Assembly (NCBI GenBank): GCA_021776145.1
Contig: JAJFGM010000142.1
Span: 1 to 8,928, forward strand
Origin: Kiloniellaceae bacterium
Lineage (GTDB): Bacteria; Pseudomonadota; Alphaproteobacteria; Kiloniellales; Kiloniellaceae
DNA: 8,928 bases
Direction of reading: 5' to 3'
Position numbers and translations under genes: made by a program. Positions within the stretch are counted from its first letter, which is position 1; every line of letters starts with the position of its first letter. The notes beneath the pieces are model-generated. The model was not told the origin of the DNA, ran no database searches, and saw only the letters and a program-made list of their open reading frames with translations. Below are positions 1-6,507 of this stretch, one piece after another.

Positions 1-834
1 TGTTTATTTGAAAATATTCGTTAGGAGCAATAAAAATCGTCAATATAGCGTATGATATTCTTTTGTCTTTTTACAGCAAAAAATTTGATATTTGGAGTAC
101 GGCTTAAGAAGCTGCACGAGTCTTCGGTCTTACGGCAGGCTTCGAACATGAGCGGAACCATGGCGAGGCAAATTAAGTCGCCCGCAGAACCGGTCGAGGC
201 GGCTTGCTTGAACTCATTTGGCGCGGACAGATCGCCGCGATTAACACGCAAGGCGGTCGGGAAGAGCCATTGTCGTTCAAAGCGCTTGTCGCGGCGCGCG
301 CCGCAAACGATACGATTTGCACGCAATCCTGTTGCTTGGCGGCGCGACTTCGTTGCGTGACGACCGCACGACCGTCGCTCGCGACCCTTTCTTGAAACTT
401 ATCCTGCGTCGAGTGAAGCGCATCGCTGATCGCCTCGAACAAAGGCTACAATGCACTAGCGACATTGGTGGGTTTCAGTAGTCGCTGGATTCTTTTCACG
501 AGGTTGTGCCGAAGCGACGTCATAATGCGTTCCTAACAGGGCCGACGCCGACCCAAAAGTCGTCAAAATTCTGTCATAAAAGCTTCGGGTTTTGGAATTT
601 CCTATAGTCCAACTCTAGCAAGAAATACCGAGCGGAGCTGTGGAACGTGCAAGGCATTAATCAACCGCACTCGTCCTCCGCGAACCCGGATTGCGGCCCC
701 ATCCAAGCGGCACGACTTCAGTCTGTCCAATGCGAGTTTTTTAGTGACCAATAGCCCTCGCTAAGCTTCCAGAAAGAGATTCAGGGATCGACGGAGGGTT
801 GCGTCCATCCAGCGTCTTTCGCTAATATTTTCCC
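1..834. other. Region without a recognisable gene upstream of the cyclase
   Basis: The first about 120 bases are AT-rich and the rest is of ordinary GC content. Several short open frames overlap one another on both strands between 21 and 465. None has a ribosome binding site, a recognisable domain or a consistent coding pattern, so I do not call a gene. A degraded gene cannot be excluded. The last about 40 bases carry the candidate cyclase promoter, described separately. Confidence 0.5.
799..828 (+). promoter_or_regulatory. Candidate promoter placing the cyclase transcript start at its ATG
   Basis: TTGCGT (799-804) and TAATAT (823-828) are separated by 18 bases. Transcription would start about 7 bases after the -10 box, at or next to the A of the ATG at 835. 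No Shine-Dalgarno sequence precedes that ATG, which fits a leaderless message. The -35 match is only 3 of 6, so this is a weak prediction. Confidence 0.3.
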
Positions 835-2595
835 ATGATGGATACAGTACCACGTAGGCTAGCTGCGATCCTGGCGGCCGATATCGCCGGCTACACTCGG
901 CTCGTCGGCATGGATGAGGAAGCGACAATTACAGCCTTGCGTTCGCACCGAGCCCAGTTGTTAGACGGCCTCGTCGAGCGACATGGCGGTCGTGTGGCCA
1001 ACACCGCTGGCGACAGTATCGTTATCGAGTTTCCCAGCGCGGTCGAAGCGATACGCTGCGCAATCGCGGTGCAACGGGGGATGGCGGCCCGCAACGACGG
1101 TGTCGCGCCGGAACGCAGAATCCAATTCCGCATCGGGATAAATGTCGGCGACGTTGTCGCCCAAGGCGACGACCTGTTGGGCGACGGCGTGAATATCGCC
1201 GCACGTCTCGAAGGCTTGTCGGCGCCGGGCGGTATAGTCCTGTCGGCCAACGCTTTTGAATATGCCGACGGCAAAATCGACGCCCAATTCAATGACGGCG
1301 GCGAACATGCGGTCAAGAACATCACCCGGCCTTTGCGAATATGGCGCTGGGCCGGTGACGGTGAGAACGTCGCGACGGCACCCGTAAAGAACGAAGAACT
1401 CCCGCGACATCCCGTCAAGCCCTCCATAGCCGTGCTGCCGTTCAACAACATGTCCGGCGACCCAGAACAGGAATATTTTGCCGATGGCATGACCGAGGAC
1501 ATCATTACGGATTTGTCCAAGGCTTCGGGCCTGCTCGTCATTGCCCGCAATTCCTCGTTTGCATACAAAGGGCGAAGCCCAGACGTCCGCCAGGTTTGTC
1601 GCGAGTTGGGCGTGGCCTTTGTCCTGGAAGGCAGTGTGCGAAGGGCCGGCGGTCGGATTCGGGTCAATGCCCAGCTCATTGCAGGGAGCGATGGTGGTCA
1701 CATCTGGGCAGAACGTTACGATCACGATCTGGAAGACATTTTTGTTGTTCAGGACGAACTAACCCGTGAAATCGTCGCCGCGCTGCGGGTCAAACTGACC
1801 CCGATGGAAGAAAAGCGGCGGGAAAACCGACGCAAGGTCAATCCCGAAGCATACGACTACTTCTACCGCGGCCGGAGCCTGCTCCTGAGATTTAGCCCGC
1901 AAACAATGATTGAAAGTCGCCGAATGCTCGAGCGGGCGATCGAAATCGACCCACACATGGCGTCGGCTTACGCCGTCCTTGCCCTGCTTTCGAATGCCGA
2001 ATATCTCAATCGTTGGAATAACGCGAACGACGACACCTTGGCCGAAGCATTGGCCCTGGCCGAACGAGCCTGCGAAATCGACAAAAACGATTCCTTTGGC
2101 TACGCCGCGTTGTGCATGTGTCACATTTGGCATCGCCAACTGGATGCCGCTGAAACTGCCGGCGAGCGCTGTCTTGAACTCGATTCCAATTCAGCCGTGG
2201 GATGTTCGGCCCTTGGTCAGGTCCTTGATTTCCGCGGCCGGCATGAACGCGCGTTGGAGCTGTTTCGACGGTCATTCAAGATGGACCCGCATTATGATAT
2301 GGCGTTGATTCTGTTGGGCCGTGCTCAATTCGCCTTGGGTCGTGACGAAGAAGCCGAGAGCAGTTTCAGGCAACGCATTATCCGCAATCCGAACACGGAC
2401 ACCACCCGCGCCTATCTGGCCGCACTCTACGGTGCGACCGGACGCATCGATGAGGCGCGGCGCGTGTGGCAAGAATTGTTGGCGGTCAACCCGGATTTCG
2501 ACCCCGAACGGATGCGCGTGACTCTCCCTTACGAGGTCCCGACCTGGTTTGATCGGTTTTATGGAGGCCTGGAGAAAGCCGGCTTGCCAGGCTGA
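835..2595 (+). CDS. Class III adenylate/guanylate cyclase with TolB-like domain and TPR repeats
   Basis: This 586-residue protein has three parts. Residues 7-172 are a class III nucleotide cyclase domain (LAADIAGYT, then NTAGDSIVIEF). The metal-binding aspartates are D16 and D60, the purine-site aspartate is D113 (DLLGDGVN), and the transition-state pair is N120 and R124 (NIAAR). Residues 195-320 match the TolB-like domain seen in such fusions (SIAVLPFNNMSGDPEQEYF, then GRELGV- and EGSVR-type motifs). Residues about 335-560 are TPR repeats (MLERAIEIDP, ALELFRRSFKMDP). The usual role is making cAMP from ATP, with the C-terminal part probably sensing or binding partners. No membrane segment is evident, so it is probably cytoplasmic. 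The position usually held by the substrate-specifying lysine is N56, so the substrate is uncertain. ATG codons at 835 and 838 are both possible starts and neither has an obvious ribosome binding site. It stands alone and lies on the probable chromosomal side of the tRNA scar. Confidence 0.93.
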   Translation: MMDTVPRRLAAILAADIAGYTRLVGMDEEATITALRSHRAQLLDGLVERHGGRVANTAGDSIVIEFPSAVEAIRCAIAVQRGMAARNDGVAPERRIQFRIGINVGDVVAQGDDLLGDGVNIAARLEGLSAPGGIVLSANAFEYADGKIDAQFNDGGEHAVKNITRPLRIWRWAGDGENVATAPVKNEELPRHPVKPSIAVLPFNNMSGDPEQEYFADGMTEDIITDLSKASGLLVIARNSSFAYKGRSPDVRQVCRELGVAFVLEGSVRRAGGRIRVNAQLIAGSDGGHIWAERYDHDLEDIFVVQDELTREIVAALRVKLTPMEEKRRENRRKVNPEAYDYFYRGRSLLLRFSPQTMIESRRMLERAIEIDPHMASAYAVLALLSNAEYLNRWNNANDDTLAEALALAERACEIDKNDSFGYAALCMCHIWHRQLDAAETAGERCLELDSNSAVGCSALGQVLDFRGRHERALELFRRSFKMDPHYDMALILLGRAQFALGRDEEAESSFRQRIIRNPNTDTTRAYLAALYGATGRIDEARRVWQELLAVNPDFDPERMRVTLPYEVPTWFDRFYGGLEKAGLPG

Positions 2596-2986
2596 AGGTC
2601 CGCTTCTAGGACAGACCCTGGGAGCCCTCCGCACGCCGAGGACCCCCGCCCGTCTTGGGGGAACCCCCTTCCCCCCCTCGGCTGGCCCGAGCAAGTCGGC
2701 TGTCGATCTGTGAAGCGGCCCCGGCCCGGTCCGCCCATTGCCCCGGAGCGCGACATCGGCCCATACCGATCGCTAAGAAGACATTGGGCGCTGACACGAA
2801 GATGAATTGCGTGGCCCGCGAAGGCCAAGGAAGAGGTTCCACACCTTCGGCAACGGCGCGGTCTCTGGTGAACCAGACTGGAATCGAAGGGCAAGCTCTC
2901 CCACGGCAACTCCGTTCAGTTGCTTCCAGTGTGCTTCCGGTAACGGGATCAAGACGGATCTATAATATATCACCCTATGATTTTAA
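2596..2986. other. Intergenic region between cyclase and tRNA scar
   Basis: No convincing gene is seen. The stretch 2643-2677 has runs of five to seven C or G, with CCCCC (2643-2647) able to pair with GGGGG (2657-2661). There is no T tract, so I do not call a terminator. The last 30 bases before the tRNA fragment are AT-rich. It is probably original chromosomal sequence downstream of tRNA-Lys. Confidence 0.5.
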
Positions 2987-3035
2987 TGGTGAGCCCGACA
3001 GGATTCGAACCTGTGACCCGCTGATTAAAAGTTAT
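2987..3035 (-). other. 3' half of tRNA-Lys(TTT), probable attachment site of an integrated element
   Basis: Read on the minus strand this gives the anticodon loop CTTTTAA (anticodon TTT, lysine), the 3' anticodon strand TCAGC, variable loop GGGTC, T arm ACAGG-TTCGAAT-CCTGT, acceptor strand CGGGCTC, discriminator A and an encoded CCA. The 5' anticodon strand should be GCTGA but reads GATAA, and no D arm or 5' acceptor strand follows. The identity therefore ends at the anticodon loop, a common limit of tyrosine-integrase core sites. Integration keeps the tRNA whole at one end and leaves the displaced 3' half at the other, with the element on the 5' side of the fragment. That places the element at higher coordinates. 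It is not a functional tRNA gene. Confidence 0.85.
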
Positions 3036-3187
3036 CGAAAAAATTAATTAAAACAAAGCCGTTTGTCAGAATTCGCCCTCTGTTCCGCCCCATAATTATC
3101 AATGGGTTGGCAAGTCAGTGACAAACACTCGCTACCTCCTTCCCTGCCCGGATGGCCGCCTTGCCCCCGGCGACTTGTTTCGAGATC

Positions 3188-3220
3188 TTCGGCGGCGACT
3201 TCGCGCCGAAGGTTTCGGCG
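3188..3220. repeat. Two mutually exclusive hairpins
   Basis: TTCGGCG (3188-3194), CGCCGAA (3204-3210) and TTCGGCG again (3214-3220). The central copy can pair perfectly over 7 bp with either flank, leaving a 9-base or a 3-base loop. Only one pairing can form at a time. Confidence 0.5.
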
Positions 3221-3230
3221 AAAAGCAAGA

Positions 3231-3275
3231 CCTGCCCCTGACCCCTATGACCCTGACCCCTTGACCCCGACCCCT
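3231..3275 (+). repeat. Imperfect TGACCCC repeats
   Basis: TGACCC or GACCCC occurs five times within about 36 bases (3239-3274), with irregular spacers of 0-3 bases and a preceding CTGCCCC. From memory, similar GACCTGACCCC tracts occur near small mobile elements, but I cannot check that here. Confidence 0.4.
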
Positions 3276-3893
3276 GGCTGTTCACGGCGTTAAGCGCCGG
3301 TCGGCGGGCTTTGGCAGCAGCAAAACTCTTGCCCTATGGCTAAGTTTTTGCTGACAACAATTTTGCCAGCGACTAAGTTAAGTATATCGGACAGGCACAA
3401 AACAGCGCCACGGCCCCTCCCAGAAGCACCGAGCGCGAAACAGCCAAATTCCGACAAGTCATGCCGCTCCCGGCGGTGTGAGAGGGGGCGGCACCTTCCG
3501 TCCAACCCAAAGGGGAAACAGCGAATGTCCTATCGGTATTGCTGTTTGTTCGTTTCCGTTGTCCGCTTCAAATGGAAAAGTCGCAGGGTCCATCCGCGGC
3601 TTGTCCCGGCATTCAACTAGAACGGTACACCCGGGCACAGGTTGCGCCCCCCCCCCTAAACATATCGAGGCCTCGAACGAGGATCGATAGCCCGCAACGT
3701 AAAAGGCCAGCCGCTGTGTCAACGGCACCTACCAACGTCAAGATGACCAGCGGTCTCGAGGGCGCCCCTTGCGAAAGCCAGCACGCACGCACCGCGGGGG
3801 CGGCCAATCCAGCGCGCAGAATGAGGAACGAAATCCTTGAACACGCGGAAGCCGCGCAGCTCTTGCGTTCGGAGTGCTGCTATTCTTCTAGCA

Positions 3894-4577
3894 CTAGCTG
3901 CATTCATAAGAGAATGAATAAACACAAACATTTTCACCACCGAATGCCCGTGCGCCATACAAGACTACTCTGCAATTACGTTTGTTTGGAATAGCCAAAT
4001 ATTCAAGGATATTCATTCTTGAATCTGAATTAGTTGAACCTTCATTGTATGCAACAGCATATGGATTGACGCATTTCTTTTTCTCTTCAGGATCTCGAGA
4101 ATTTTTGATGTTAAAATATCCCCCGTTCTGGAGATTAATCACGTCGTCAGACCGCAAAGCAAACCTTTGACCTTGCTGGACAACTGTTAAACTATCTGGA
4201 ACAAGAAGTCGGCTGTCTGAAGATTGAAATGCCTTTTCTTTTTTTAAATTGTAGACAATCTGCAGGGCGCCCAAGGCGCAATCGTTATAGATTTTGCGTG
4301 CTTCGAGACGCAGGTTTTCATCCTCAAAGGACTCTAGGAAGTCTTGCTCACTCTTAGAGAATTCGAGTTCGCCTTGACCCTCTAAGATCTTGCCAAAAAG
4401 CCGGTTGATGCCGCCCTCGATTTCACCTCGAAATTTGCTGCTGGCGCCACTCGAGCAGACAACCGCGAGAGCGCGTACTTCTTCGGGCAGATCTCTGTCT
4501 TGGGCCTTCACGTCAATGATCGCCGCGAAAGCGGCGAGAGTAGCTATCACTGCTGTACAAATTGACTTAGCGCTCAC
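3894..4577 (-). CDS. Secreted or periplasmic protein of unknown function
   Basis: I do not recognise this family. From the GTG at 4577 it has 227 residues and begins with a typical Sec signal peptide: a lysine near the start, a hydrophobic core (ICTAVIATLAAFAAII) and a likely cut after VKA. The mature part has acidic and amphipathic helical stretches (EIEGGINRLFGKILEGQGEL), then a C-terminal half that looks rich in beta strand. It has six cysteines, so disulfides are plausible. The open frame extends to an ATG at 4598, but that ATG has no ribosome binding site. A GGGGGGA lies 7-8 bases before GTG 4577 and 4-5 before a TTG at 4580, so one of these is the likelier start. It stands alone, divergent from the regulator gene, and is markedly AT-richer than its neighbours, which suggests acquired cargo. 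The stop is TAG. Confidence 0.75.
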   Translation of the reverse strand: MSAKSICTAVIATLAAFAAIIDVKAQDRDLPEEVRALAVVCSSGASSKFRGEIEGGINRLFGKILEGQGELEFSKSEQDFLESFEDENLRLEARKIYNDCALGALQIVYNLKKEKAFQSSDSRLLVPDSLTVVQQGQRFALRSDDVINLQNGGYFNIKNSRDPEEKKKCVNPYAVAYNEGSTNSDSRMNILEYLAIPNKRNCRVVLYGARAFGGENVCVYSFSYECS

Positions 4578-4603
4578 CAATCTATCCCCCCGCAGCATTC
4601 AAC

Positions 4604-4632
4604 AACTTAGCGCATCCTTTCCGTAAATTCAA
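4604..4632 (-). promoter_or_regulatory. Candidate promoter of the secreted protein gene
   Basis: On the minus strand TTGAAT (4632-4627) and TAAGTT (4609-4604) are 17 bases apart and lie about 27 bases before the preferred GTG start. The -10 match is poor, so this is tentative. Confidence 0.25.
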
Positions 4633-4750
4633 TTATCTGATGTGTCTACTATGGCTAGCGGGATCGCCCGGTGGTTTGCGGAGCCGAAACTCGTAGGGGC
4701 ATGAGAGTGCGGACCACTATTCTCGTTCCGGCCTGCTCCGCGTCACTCCT

Positions 4751-4779
4751 TTGCTCTCTTTTACTAGCAGCGCTATACA
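4751..4779 (+). promoter_or_regulatory. Candidate promoter of the regulator/membrane protein unit
   Basis: TTGCTC (4751-4756) and TATACA (4774-4779) are separated by 17 bases and lie 20 bases before the ATG at 4799, leaving room for the AGGAAGG ribosome binding site. The spacing is ideal; the box matches are moderate. Confidence 0.4.
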
Positions 4780-4798
4780 ACCCAGGAAGGTGACAGCC

Positions 4799-5098
4799 AT
4801 GACTGACGAACAAGCGATCGAGACCTTGAAGACGCTGAAAGCGGCCTGCGGCCTCAAGCAGCGCCAGGTCGCGACGGTCTGCGGCGTCGGTGAGATCGCC
4901 GTCTCTAACTGGTTGCGCGGCGTGCGCAGCGTGCCGCAGTCGGCGATCAATGCTCTGCGCATGTTCCAGGCACTGCCGGCGAAGGCCCGCTCCGAGATCT
5001 TCGGCGACTTGTTGGCGGTGAAGGGCGTGGCTCGGTCGACAATGCCGTCGATATCGCAACACGCAACTGGCCAGGTCCGGCCGGGCACGAAGGAATGA
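4799..5098 (+). CDS. Small helix-turn-helix DNA-binding regulator (XRE/Cro-like)
   Basis: This 99-residue protein has a clear helix-turn-helix at about residues 20-41: LKQRQVATVCGV as first helix and turn, then GEIAVSNWLRGVRSVP as recognition helix and wing, the usual pattern of Cro/CI-type regulators. The N terminus (EQAIETLKTLKAACG) forms the preceding helix and the C terminus is polar and probably flexible. The frame is open further upstream to 4751, but the ATG at 4799 is preceded by AGGAAGGTGACAGCC, a strong ribosome binding site at good spacing, so I start there. The stop is 3 bases before the next gene, so the two are almost certainly co-transcribed. It could repress its own unit or the divergent secreted protein gene across the 220-base gap. 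No operator was identified with confidence. Confidence 0.8.
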   Translation: MTDEQAIETLKTLKAACGLKQRQVATVCGVGEIAVSNWLRGVRSVPQSAINALRMFQALPAKARSEIFGDLLAVKGVARSTMPSISQHATGQVRPGTKE

Positions 5099-5101
5099 AA
5101 A

Positions 5102-5476
5102 ATGGGTCAGGACGATCAAACCGTAGCAAACGAGCCCAACGCCCCATCAGGCGGAAGGCGCGTAGTCGGCTCGATAGCCGCAACGGCCCCGCCTGTGACG
5201 ATCCAGGCAACCGGCACAGTCACTTCGCTTGAAGATCTCCTTCGCCCAGTGCTTCGTGAAATGCCGCTTGATCGGCTGAAGCGATTGTCAGAAGGCGAGA
5301 ACATTCTGGGTCCAGAATTCAAAGGGATCAGCGACGTCGGCCGGACCAACTTAGCCAAGCACTATTACGATATGCGCATGGCCGAAAAGAGGGCTTGGCC
5401 GGAGAGCTGGAAGATCGCCTTGGCGTTCATAGCTATAGCCATTGCCATTCTCGGAAGGTTTTTCCCGAGACCTTAG
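5102..5476 (+). CDS. Small protein with C-terminal membrane anchor, unknown function
   Basis: I do not recognise this 124-residue protein. The first about 40 residues are polar and low in complexity (EPNAPSGGRR, ATAPPVTIQATG). Residues about 41-100 are charged and probably helical (LEDLLRPVLREMPLDRLKRL, then LAKHYYDMRMAEKR). Residues 103-118 form one hydrophobic segment (WKIALAFIAIAIAILG) followed by the basic tail RFFPRP, so it looks tail-anchored in the inner membrane. It starts 3 bases after the regulator, with AAGGA inside the end of that gene serving as ribosome binding site. Immunity, exclusion or sensing roles are conceivable for a phage-borne regulator/membrane pair, but nothing here proves one. 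It stops at TAG just before a terminator that points the other way. Confidence 0.75.
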   Translation: MGQDDQTVANEPNAPSGGRRVVGSIAATAPPVTIQATGTVTSLEDLLRPVLREMPLDRLKRLSEGENILGPEFKGISDVGRTNLAKHYYDMRMAEKRAWPESWKIALAFIAIAIAILGRFFPRP

Positions 5477-5481
5477 ATCCC

Positions 5482-5528
5482 AAAAAAATGGCCCTGCCCC
5501 GTCGCGCGTAGCGGCAGGACCGGGCCAT
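5482..5528 (-). terminator. Intrinsic terminator of the com-dcm unit
   Basis: Read on the minus strand, ATGGCCC (5528-5522) and TGCC (5516-5513) pair with GGCA (5498-5495) and GGGCCAT (5494-5488), with a small bulge. A run of seven T follows at once (5488-5482). It lies about 70 bases after the dcm stop. A second inverted repeat, TTGCG (5530-5534) with CGCAA (5571-5575) and a GCCGTACGGC core, sits between dcm and the terminator. Confidence 0.8.
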
Positions 5529-5598
5529 CTTGCGTTCTTCGGAGCGGCCGGAGCCGTACGGCACGCCGAGCGCAACGACCTTTTCAGCATAGAAAATG

Positions 5599-6507
5599 CT
5601 ACCTCTGCATCAGCGCCTGGCCGATCAACTCCGGAATCTGCGGCACGACGGAATTGCCTATAGCTCTAAGGCGGTCCAGTTGGTGGGGTAGCCCATCAGC
5701 CATTCGACCCACTGCGGGTTCAGATGACCAGATTTCGCCGGCGACGTCGCGGCTTTGGCAACCATGCGCAAGGGAAGGTGCGAGTATGCCGAACGGTTCA
5801 CCCGGGCGGCCCAACTCTCGAATCGCTCCGCCACACAGGCGTCCGATGCCGTCGGCGTTGGCCAGCGCCCTTGCATCGCCAGCGCCACAGCCCGGTCCAG
5901 AGTCAAATGGGCCTTTCCCTCTAGGGTCATATCGAGCGTTCGCGGACTGGTCCCGCCTTGACTCGCGATCGGGGTAGGCCACAACCCAGACGCGGTCCCG
6001 GATGTGAGGCGCACCAAGGGCGGCAGCCGGTATGCAGTGCCATTCCGCGTCATACCCGATCGAGGCCAGGTCCCCGAGTACGCGATCGAGCCCTCGACCA
6101 AGCAGGGCTGCAACGTTCTCCACAATGAGGATTCGCGGTCGAAGGTCGCAAAGCAGTCGAACGATCTCCGACCATAGACCGCTTCGGGCTCCCTCGATGC
6201 CAGCACGACGACCGACGTTCGAGATGTCCTGGCAGGGGAAACCTCCGCAGATAACGTCAACGGCAAGTCCGGCTGAGGCGAGCCGCTCACGGGTTAGACC
6301 GCGCACGTCGTCGTAAATCGGCACATTCGGCCAGCGCCGGCGCAATACTCGGCGCGGGAAAGGTGCGATCTCGCAAAAGGCAACGGTGCGAAAGCCGCCG
6401 GATCGCTCGAGGCCGATCGAAAATCCGCCGATCCCCGAAAAAAGATCGAGAACGCGGAGCCGTTGACCGTCAGGGTTTGTCGGTTTGGGTAAGACCACAT
6501 GCGTCAT
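5599..6507 (-). CDS. dcm: Phage-type DNA (cytosine-5) methyltransferase
   Basis: This 302-residue enzyme transfers a methyl group from S-adenosylmethionine to C5 of cytosine in a short DNA target. The conserved motifs appear in order: motif I DLFSGIGGFSIGLE (21-34), motif II CEI (45-47), motif IV GGFPCQD with catalytic C92, motif VI ENV (130-132), motif VIII HIRDRVWVVA (168-177), a target-recognition region of about 180-265, and motifs IX-X ending RLRAIGNSVVPQ (279-290). Length and motifs indicate an intact enzyme. No restriction endonuclease is next to it, so it is probably an orphan that protects phage DNA. The ATG at 6507 lies in a hairpin and its AAGGA is only 0-3 bases away; a GTG at 6498, in frame, has the same AAGGA at 8 bases and could be the true start. 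The gene begins inside com (38-base overlap). A second, well-behaved ORF lies within it in the +1 frame. The stop is TAG and a terminator follows. The target sequence cannot be read from this. Confidence 0.93.
   Translation of the reverse strand: MTHVVLPKPTNPDGQRLRVLDLFSGIGGFSIGLERSGGFRTVAFCEIAPFPRRVLRRRWPNVPIYDDVRGLTRERLASAGLAVDVICGGFPCQDISNVGRRAGIEGARSGLWSEIVRLLCDLRPRILIVENVAALLGRGLDRVLGDLASIGYDAEWHCIPAAALGAPHIRDRVWVVAYPDRESRRDQSANARYDPRGKGPFDSGPGCGAGDARALANADGIGRLCGGAIRELGRPGEPFGILAPSLAHGCQSRDVAGEIWSSEPAVGRMADGLPHQLDRLRAIGNSVVPQIPELIGQALMQR
5658..6290 (-). CDS. Nested +1-frame ORF inside dcm resembling a phage protein family
   Basis: A 210-codon frame from a GTG at 6290 lies wholly inside dcm, shifted +1. 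Its product has features I recall from stand-alone phage proteins: SSLWRTLQPCLVEG, then SGTWPRSGMTRNGTAYRLPP, repeated LWPTP and RWPTPTASD, and the ending LNPQWVEWLMGYPTNW. In a sample of about 45 codons around dcm motifs IV-VI, GC at third positions is about 70% in this frame and about 60% in the dcm frame. Evidence against translation: no good ribosome binding site precedes the GTG, and conservation of dcm could create a conserved shadow, since LNPQWVEWLMGYP lies opposite SEPAVGRMADGLP in dcm. Upstream the same frame is open from an ATG at 6500 to a TAA at 6294, two codons before this GTG, so termination-reinitiation is possible. Protein expression is unproven. Confidence 0.3.
   Translation of the reverse strand: MSGSPQPDLPLTLSAEVSPARTSRTSVVVLASREPEAVYGRRSFDCFATFDRESSLWRTLQPCLVEGSIAYSGTWPRSGMTRNGTAYRLPPLVRLTSGTASGLWPTPIASQGGTSPRTLDMTLEGKAHLTLDRAVALAMQGRWPTPTASDACVAERFESWAARVNRSAYSHLPLRMVAKAATSPAKSGHLNPQWVEWLMGYPTNWTALEL

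Larger units (their letters stand above)
3036..3893. other. Gene-poor left end of the island
   Basis: About 860 bases without a supported gene. Open frames exist on both strands but none has a good start signal or recognisable family. Structure is present instead: an 8-bp inverted repeat GTTTGTCA (3061-3068) and TGACAAAC (3119-3126) around a CCCAT/ATGGG pair (3089-3093, 3102-3106), alternative hairpins at 3188-3220, a TGACCCC-rich tract at 3231-3275, and a run of ten C at 3647-3656. It may contain integrase or excision binding sites or decayed genes. Confidence 0.5.

Noticed and set aside
21..465. Overlapping short frames on both strands at the left end
   Set aside because: Several frames are about equally open, with no ribosome binding site and no recognisable family. 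They are treated as noise or a decayed region.
891..2308. Long frames opposite and beside the cyclase gene
   Set aside because: Shadows of a strongly coding GC-rich gene whose domains are certain.
2655..3047. 130-codon plus-strand frame ending in GEPDRIRTCDPLIKS
   Set aside because: Its end is a translation of the antisense of the tRNA-Lys fragment, a well-known source of false protein families. The rest has no domain or start signal.
3336..3994. Frames of 60-150 codons in the gene-poor island end
   Set aside because: Both strands are open over the same bases, the products are low-complexity and rich in Arg, Pro and Ser, and no start signal is convincing.
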